Assembly (NCBI GenBank): GCA_937124615.1
Contig: CAKZKR010000064.1
Coordinates: 35,193 to 99,192 of the forward strand
Source of the DNA: an uncultured bacterium
GTDB taxonomy: Bacteria > Hydrogenedentota > Hydrogenedentia > Hydrogenedentales > Hydrogenedentaceae
DNA: 64,000 nucleotides
Direction of reading: 5' to 3'
Shown here: positions 63,452 through 64,000 of the stretch, piece by piece
Numbering within the stretch: position 1 is the first letter of the stretch
How the letters are laid out: each line of letters starts with the position of its first letter
The notes under the pieces: generated by a model
Databases searched by the model: none
The model's input: only the letters and a program-made list of their open reading frames with translations
Told to the model about the DNA's origin: nothing
Position numbers and translations under genes: made by a program

Positions 63452-64000
63452 TTATGGCGAACCGACACAGTAATTGTCTTCACTTTCATCTGGACAAAAA
63501 TGGTATCCACCGCTATTAAAGAATTGAATTAACCGCAATAATTCAGAAAGAGATATTATCCAGTCCTGAGGATTATAATCACTACCATGAGGTCTACATG
63601 ATTTATCGCCAACGAAACCAGGTATATAACCGTCCTCTGATACTTCAGGGGTAATCGCACAGTGATAACCGTTTGAATTGAAGAGCTGAATAACTCTTAG
63701 CAATTCAGACAATTCTATTCTATTGTTATCATTTTGGTCAGCGGAATGTTGTGCAGGGATTTCTCCTTCCTGTGAACCTTCACCCTCGGTTATACCTTCA
63801 CTCACACCTTCTCCTTCTGAAACTCCTTCAGTTATACCTTCTAAAGTGCCTTCTACTATTCCTTCCATTGTCCCTTCCTGTATTCCTTCTGGAATACCTT
63901 CTGGTGTTCCTTCTAGAATACCCTCTGGTGTTCCTTCTAGAATACCTTCAGTAGTACCTTCGCCCTCAGGGGTAATTTGAACAAAATTAGCTGTAATATT
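63452..64000 (-). CDS. EG-repeat protein with two EF-hand-like C-terminal modules, 5' end beyond window
   Basis: The frame is open to the right edge, so the 183 residues seen are the C-terminal end of a longer protein. A tract of Glu-Gly-x-x tetrapeptides (for example EGTPEGILEG) covers about 60 residues. Then come two similar modules with LSELLRVIQLFNSNGYH and LSELLRLIQFFNSGGYH, joined by a stretch with two Cys. The first is preceded by DQNDNNRIELSE, a 12-residue loop with acidic or amide residues at positions 1, 3, 5 and Glu at 12, as in EF-hand and dockerin loops. I infer a surface or secreted protein whose tail may bind calcium or act as an anchor. An internal ATG at 63868 is not the true start. 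Confidence 0.75.
   Translation of the reverse strand, partial: NITANFVQITPEGEGTTEGILEGTPEGILEGTPEGIPEGIQEGTMEGIVEGTLEGITEGVSEGEGVSEGITEGEGSQEGEIPAQHSADQNDNNRIELSELLRVIQLFNSNGYHCAITPEVSEDGYIPGFVGDKSCRPHGSDYNPQDWIISLSELLRLIQFFNSGGYHFCPDESEDNYCVGSP
63901..63948 (-). repeat. Two 24-bp tandem copies within the EG-repeat coding region
   Basis: Two adjacent 24-base units at 63901-63924 and 63925-63948 differ at one position. Each encodes two EGxx tetrapeptides (EGILEGTP). Looser 12-base EGxx units continue from about 63760 to 63970. Recent slippage or unequal exchange is the simplest cause, so repeat number may vary between strains. Confidence 0.85.

Noticed and set aside
63760..63970. Short tandem repeats considered as a CRISPR-like array
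   Set aside because: Units are 12 or 24 bases with no unique spacers, and they code in frame for EGxx peptides.
63723..63980. Plus-strand frame with regular Pro-Ser repeats (SPSETPS type)
   Set aside because: It is the antisense shadow of the Glu-Gly repeat coding tract. The minus-strand frame continues in phase through the conserved SELLR modules and has the more natural composition.

Overview
The window is a compact, AT-rich bacterial chromosome segment with no gap over about 250 bp between genes. It reads as an uncultured, Gram-negative, probably anaerobic and saccharolytic bacterium. The supporting signs are Tat-signal and lipoprotein precursors, GspE/GspF secretion genes, a CHASE4 sensor kinase, two sigma-54 activators, a trimeric NADH-type [FeFe]-hydrogenase, Cys-type sulfatase, GH29, GH57 and GH78 enzymes, and a URO-D-family protein. 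The right-edge gene encodes a surface protein with Glu-Gly tetrapeptide repeats followed by 'SELLRLIQFFNSGGYH'-type modules. I associate that architecture with Candidatus Hydrogenedentota and relatives. The lineage is an inference from memory, not a computed placement.

Layout. 1-3.4 kb (minus): a GH57 alpha-glucanotransferase cut by the left edge, hprK and hpf. 3.6-8.8 kb (plus): a polytopic membrane protein and ileS. 8.8-10.4 kb (minus): a small RlpA-like protein and cinA. 10.5-12.1 kb (plus): hemW and a lipoprotein. 12.2-23.7 kb (minus): GH78 rhamnosidase, gspF-gspE, anti-sigma/ECF sigma pair, URO-D-family protein, and folK-panB-panC-panD. 23.8-25.2 kb: GH29 fucosidase, then tRNA-Arg(UCU). 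25.3-29.1 kb (minus): the sulfate importer sbp-cysT-cysW-cysA, divergent from a sigma-54 activator. 30.9-33.7 kb (plus): a chemoreceptor with a periplasmic zinc-binding-like motif and a D-lyxose isomerase-type cupin. 33.9-39.1 kb (plus): the hydBAC hydrogenase operon with a NagB/AgaI-like gene. 39.1-46.2 kb: mixed redox and small-molecule genes (saccharopine-dehydrogenase-like, SAM hydrolase, adrenodoxin-reductase-like FNR, flavodoxin, M24-like, response regulator). 46.3-49.2 kb (minus): a fused aroK-aroC gene and aroA. 49.4-50.8 kb: sulfatase. 50.8-58.1 kb (minus): nadX, rplU-rpmA, then obgE-proB-proA-nadD-yqeK-methyltransferase. 58.3-63.4 kb (plus): yjbQ, an iron-type alcohol dehydrogenase, and a CHASE4 histidine kinase with its NtrC-type regulator. 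63.45-64 kb (minus): the EG-repeat surface protein, cut by the right edge.

How the genes work together. Secreted or exported glycosidases and a sulfatase would release sugars from sulfated, fucose- and rhamnose-containing polymers. NADH from their fermentation could be reoxidised by HydABC as H2. Pantothenate, shikimate/chorismate, proline and NAD genes point to prototrophy. No phage, insertion sequence or CRISPR array was seen. The best leads are the edge protein with EF-hand-like repeats, the periplasmic CZB-type chemoreceptor, the AroK-AroC fusion, the HydB with an extra ferredoxin-like domain, and several enzymes whose textbook catalytic or metal-binding residues are changed.
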